Source: Chloroflexota bacterium (GTDB lineage Bacteria > Chloroflexota > Limnocylindria > Limnocylindrales > CSP1-4). From it: a stretch of DNA of 13,521 bases. Below the pieces are notes generated by a model. It was given only the letters and a program-made list of their open reading frames with translations. It was not told the DNA's origin and ran no database searches. Each line of letters starts with the position of its first letter. Position 1 is the first letter of the stretch. The stretch spans positions 1-13,521 of the forward strand of contig JAJYGK010000174.1 in assembly GCA_021790715.1 (NCBI GenBank). The letters are read 5' to 3'. The translations under genes were made by a program, and so were the position numbers. This document shows positions 12,259 to 13,521 of this stretch, in pieces.

Positions 12259-12810
12259 TTACTTCTTGCCGCCGATCTTGCCGGCCTTGCCCGCCTTGCG
12301 GCGGATCCGCTCGCCGGCGTACCGGACGCCCTTGCCCTTGTAGGGCTCGGGCTTGCGCGTGGCGCGCACCTGCGCCGCCACCTGGCCGACCAGTTCCTTG
12401 TCGATCCCCACCACCGCGAGGCGCACGGGGTTGTCGACCTCGAACGAGATGCCGGCCGGCGGCTCGATCTCGATGGGGTGGCTGTAGCCCAGCGTGAGCT
12501 GGAGCTTCTCGCCCACCTTCTGGGCGCGGTAGCCCACGCCGGTGATCTCGAGCGGCTTGCGATAGCCGGCCGTCACGCCGGTCACCATGTTGGCGACCAG
12601 CGTGCGGGTGAGCCCGTGCAGCTCACGCGAGCGCTTGTCGTCGCGCGGCCGCTCGACGCGCAGGGAGCCGTCCTCGCGCACGAGCGTCAGCTCCGGGGTG
12701 ATCTCGCGCTGCAGCTGGCCGCGCGGCCCCTTCACCGTGACGGACGAGCCGTCGAGCGTCACCTCGACGCCGTCGGGGATGGGGATGGGGAGTCGTCCGA
12801 TGCGTGACAT
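12259..12810 (-). CDS. rplF: 50S ribosomal protein L6
   Basis: Large-subunit protein near the sarcin-ricin loop and factor-binding site. 183 residues made of two similar folds. The start is MSRIGRLPIPIPDGVEV, with VTVKGPRGQLQREI at 24-37, HGLTRTLVANMVTGVTAGYRKPLEITGVGYRAQ at 65-97 and the signature PEPYKGKGVRYAGE at 154-167. It ends in a Lys/Gly-rich tail (KAGKAGKIGGKK). The ATG is 6 bp after rpsH. Confidence 0.98.
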   Translation of the reverse strand: MSRIGRLPIPIPDGVEVTLDGSSVTVKGPRGQLQREITPELTLVREDGSLRVERPRDDKRSRELHGLTRTLVANMVTGVTAGYRKPLEITGVGYRAQKVGEKLQLTLGYSHPIEIEPPAGISFEVDNPVRLAVVGIDKELVGQVAAQVRATRKPEPYKGKGVRYAGERIRRKAGKAGKIGGKK

Positions 12811-12816
12811 GGCGGC

Positions 12817-13215
12817 CTACCAGACGTATGCCAGGACTTCGCCGCCGAGCTGGGCCTTGCGGGCCTGCGCCCCGGTCATGATGCCCTGGCTGGTGCTGAC
12901 GATGACGATGCCGAGGCCGCCGAGCACGCGCGGGATCTCGGTCTTGCCGGCGTAGACGCGGAGGCCGGGCTTGCTGATGCGCTTCAGACCGGACACCACG
13001 GGCGCCTTGCCGCCCACGTACCGCAGCGTGATGCGCAGCATCGTCCGGGGGCCGTCCTGCAGCTCGCCGACGTCCGCGATGAAGCCCTCCTCCTTGAGGA
13101 TCCGGGCGATCTCGCGCTTCGTCCGCGACGCGGGAACGAGCACCTCGGGATGCCGGGCGCGGCTCGCGTTGCGGATCCGCGTCAGCATGTCGGCGATCGG
13201 GTCGGAGATGTTCAT
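12817..13215 (-). CDS. rpsH: 30S ribosomal protein S8
   Basis: Primary 16S rRNA-binding protein of the central domain, and in E. coli the translational repressor of the spc operon. 132 residues: ISDPIADMLTRIRNASRARH at 3-22, KREIARILKEEGFI, then the C-terminal motif VIVSTSQGIMTGAQARKAQLGGEVLAYVW. The ATG is 4 bp after the rpsN stop, without a strong ribosome binding site of its own, which fits coupling to rpsN. Confidence 0.98.
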   Translation of the reverse strand: MNISDPIADMLTRIRNASRARHPEVLVPASRTKREIARILKEEGFIADVGELQDGPRTMLRITLRYVGGKAPVVSGLKRISKPGLRVYAGKTEIPRVLGGLGIVIVSTSQGIMTGAQARKAQLGGEVLAYVW

Positions 13216-13219
13216 GCCG

Positions 13220-13405
13220 TCACCAGCTCGACTTCGTCACGCCGGGCAGCATCCCCTGGAGCGCTCGCTCCCGGAAGCAGATCCGGCAGAGCGCGAAGCG
13301 GCGCATGTACCCCCGCGGCCGGCCGCAGACCGAGCAGCGGTTCTTCTGCCGGACCTTGTACCGGTTCGGGCGATTCGCCTTCGCGATCATGGATTTCTTG
13401 GCCAT
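13220..13405 (-). CDS. rpsN: 30S ribosomal protein S14, type Z (zinc-binding)
   Basis: 61-residue short form of S14. The zinc ligands Cys24, Cys27, Cys40 and Cys43 are all present (CSVC ... CRIC), and the conserved end GVTKSSW is intact. Short zinc S14 is usual in Firmicutes, Actinobacteria and Chloroflexi-type clusters, in contrast to the 100-residue form of enterobacteria. GGAGGG lies about 8 nt before the ATG. The rplE-rpsN-rpsH order is standard. Confidence 0.98.
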   Translation of the reverse strand: MAKKSMIAKANRPNRYKVRQKNRCSVCGRPRGYMRRFALCRICFRERALQGMLPGVTKSSW

Positions 13406-13425
13406 TCGTGATCCCTCCCGCGCCG

Positions 13426-13521
13426 CTAGCCGGCGAAGGGCATGCCGAGGAGCTCGAGGAGCTTCTTCGATTCCTCGTCGGACTTCGCCGTCGTCACGAT
13501 GCTCACCTCGAGCCCGCGCAG
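13426..13521 (-). CDS. rplE: 50S ribosomal protein L5, C-terminal end only
   Basis: The last 31 codons of a gene entering from the right edge. I translated LRGLEVSIVTTAKSDEESKK followed by LLELLGMPFAG and a TAG stop at 13428-13426. This matches the C-terminus of L5 (GLDVTIVTTAKTDEEARELLRLLGMPF-type ending). The position directly before rpsN agrees. Most of the gene is outside the window. Confidence 0.93.
   Translation of the reverse strand: MRGLEVSIVTTAKSDEESKKLLELLGMPFAG

Noticed and set aside
1..13521. Mobile elements, CRISPR, tRNA or rRNA genes
   Set aside because: I looked for terminal inverted repeats, regularly spaced repeats and tRNA-like cloverleaf ends (TTCGA...CCA) and found none; the region is continuous core genome.

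Overview
The window is a stretch of about 13.5 kb of very GC-rich bacterial chromosome. Every convincing gene lies on the minus strand, so transcription runs from high to low coordinates. In transcription order the genes are: end of rplE, rpsN (zinc form), rpsH, rplF, rplR, rpsE, rpmD, rplO, secY, adk, map, infA, rpmJ, rpsM, rpsK, rpsD, rpoA, rplQ, truA, rplM, rpsI, an unrecognised TPR protein gene, cdaA, and the first 112 codons of a YbbR/CdaR-type gene. This is the downstream part of the conserved S10/spc/alpha ribosomal-protein supercluster, followed by a c-di-AMP synthase module.

Region by region: 8464-13521 is the spc part, with ribosomal proteins, then the SecY translocon, adenylate kinase and methionine aminopeptidase, packed with gaps of 0-50 bp or overlaps of 4-11 bp. 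4340-7654 is the alpha part (infA to rplQ), preceded by a candidate promoter at the end of map. 2636-4234 holds truA, rplM and rpsI, with a strong hairpin ahead of truA. 1313-2497 holds the TPR protein after a 138-bp hairpin-rich gap. 1-1273 holds cdaA and cdaR, preceded by a second copy of the infA promoter-like element. No gene-free stretch exceeds 300 bases. I see no tRNA, rRNA, CRISPR array, insertion sequence or origin.

The genes work together in protein synthesis and export: ribosome assembly (L5, S14, S8, L6, L18, S5, L30, L15, L36, S13, S11, S4, L17, L13, S9), initiation (IF1), nascent-chain handling (SecY, Map), RNA polymerase alpha subunit, tRNA pseudouridylation (TruA) and nucleotide balance (Adk). 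CdaA makes c-di-AMP and CdaR is its usual membrane partner.

Organism (inference): high GC, CdaA/CdaR rather than DisA, zinc forms of S14, S4 and L36, and the protein sequences suggest a high-GC member of the Terrabacteria, most likely Chloroflexota. I cannot verify this without a search. The gene content is ordinary core genome. The more interesting signals are small: a shared 17-bp promoter-like element before infA and cdaA, a 6-codon mini-ORF overlapping the infA start, an adenylate kinase LID that lost one zinc ligand, a GNRA-capped hairpin before truA, and long C-terminal tails on RpoA, L15, L30 and CdaA.
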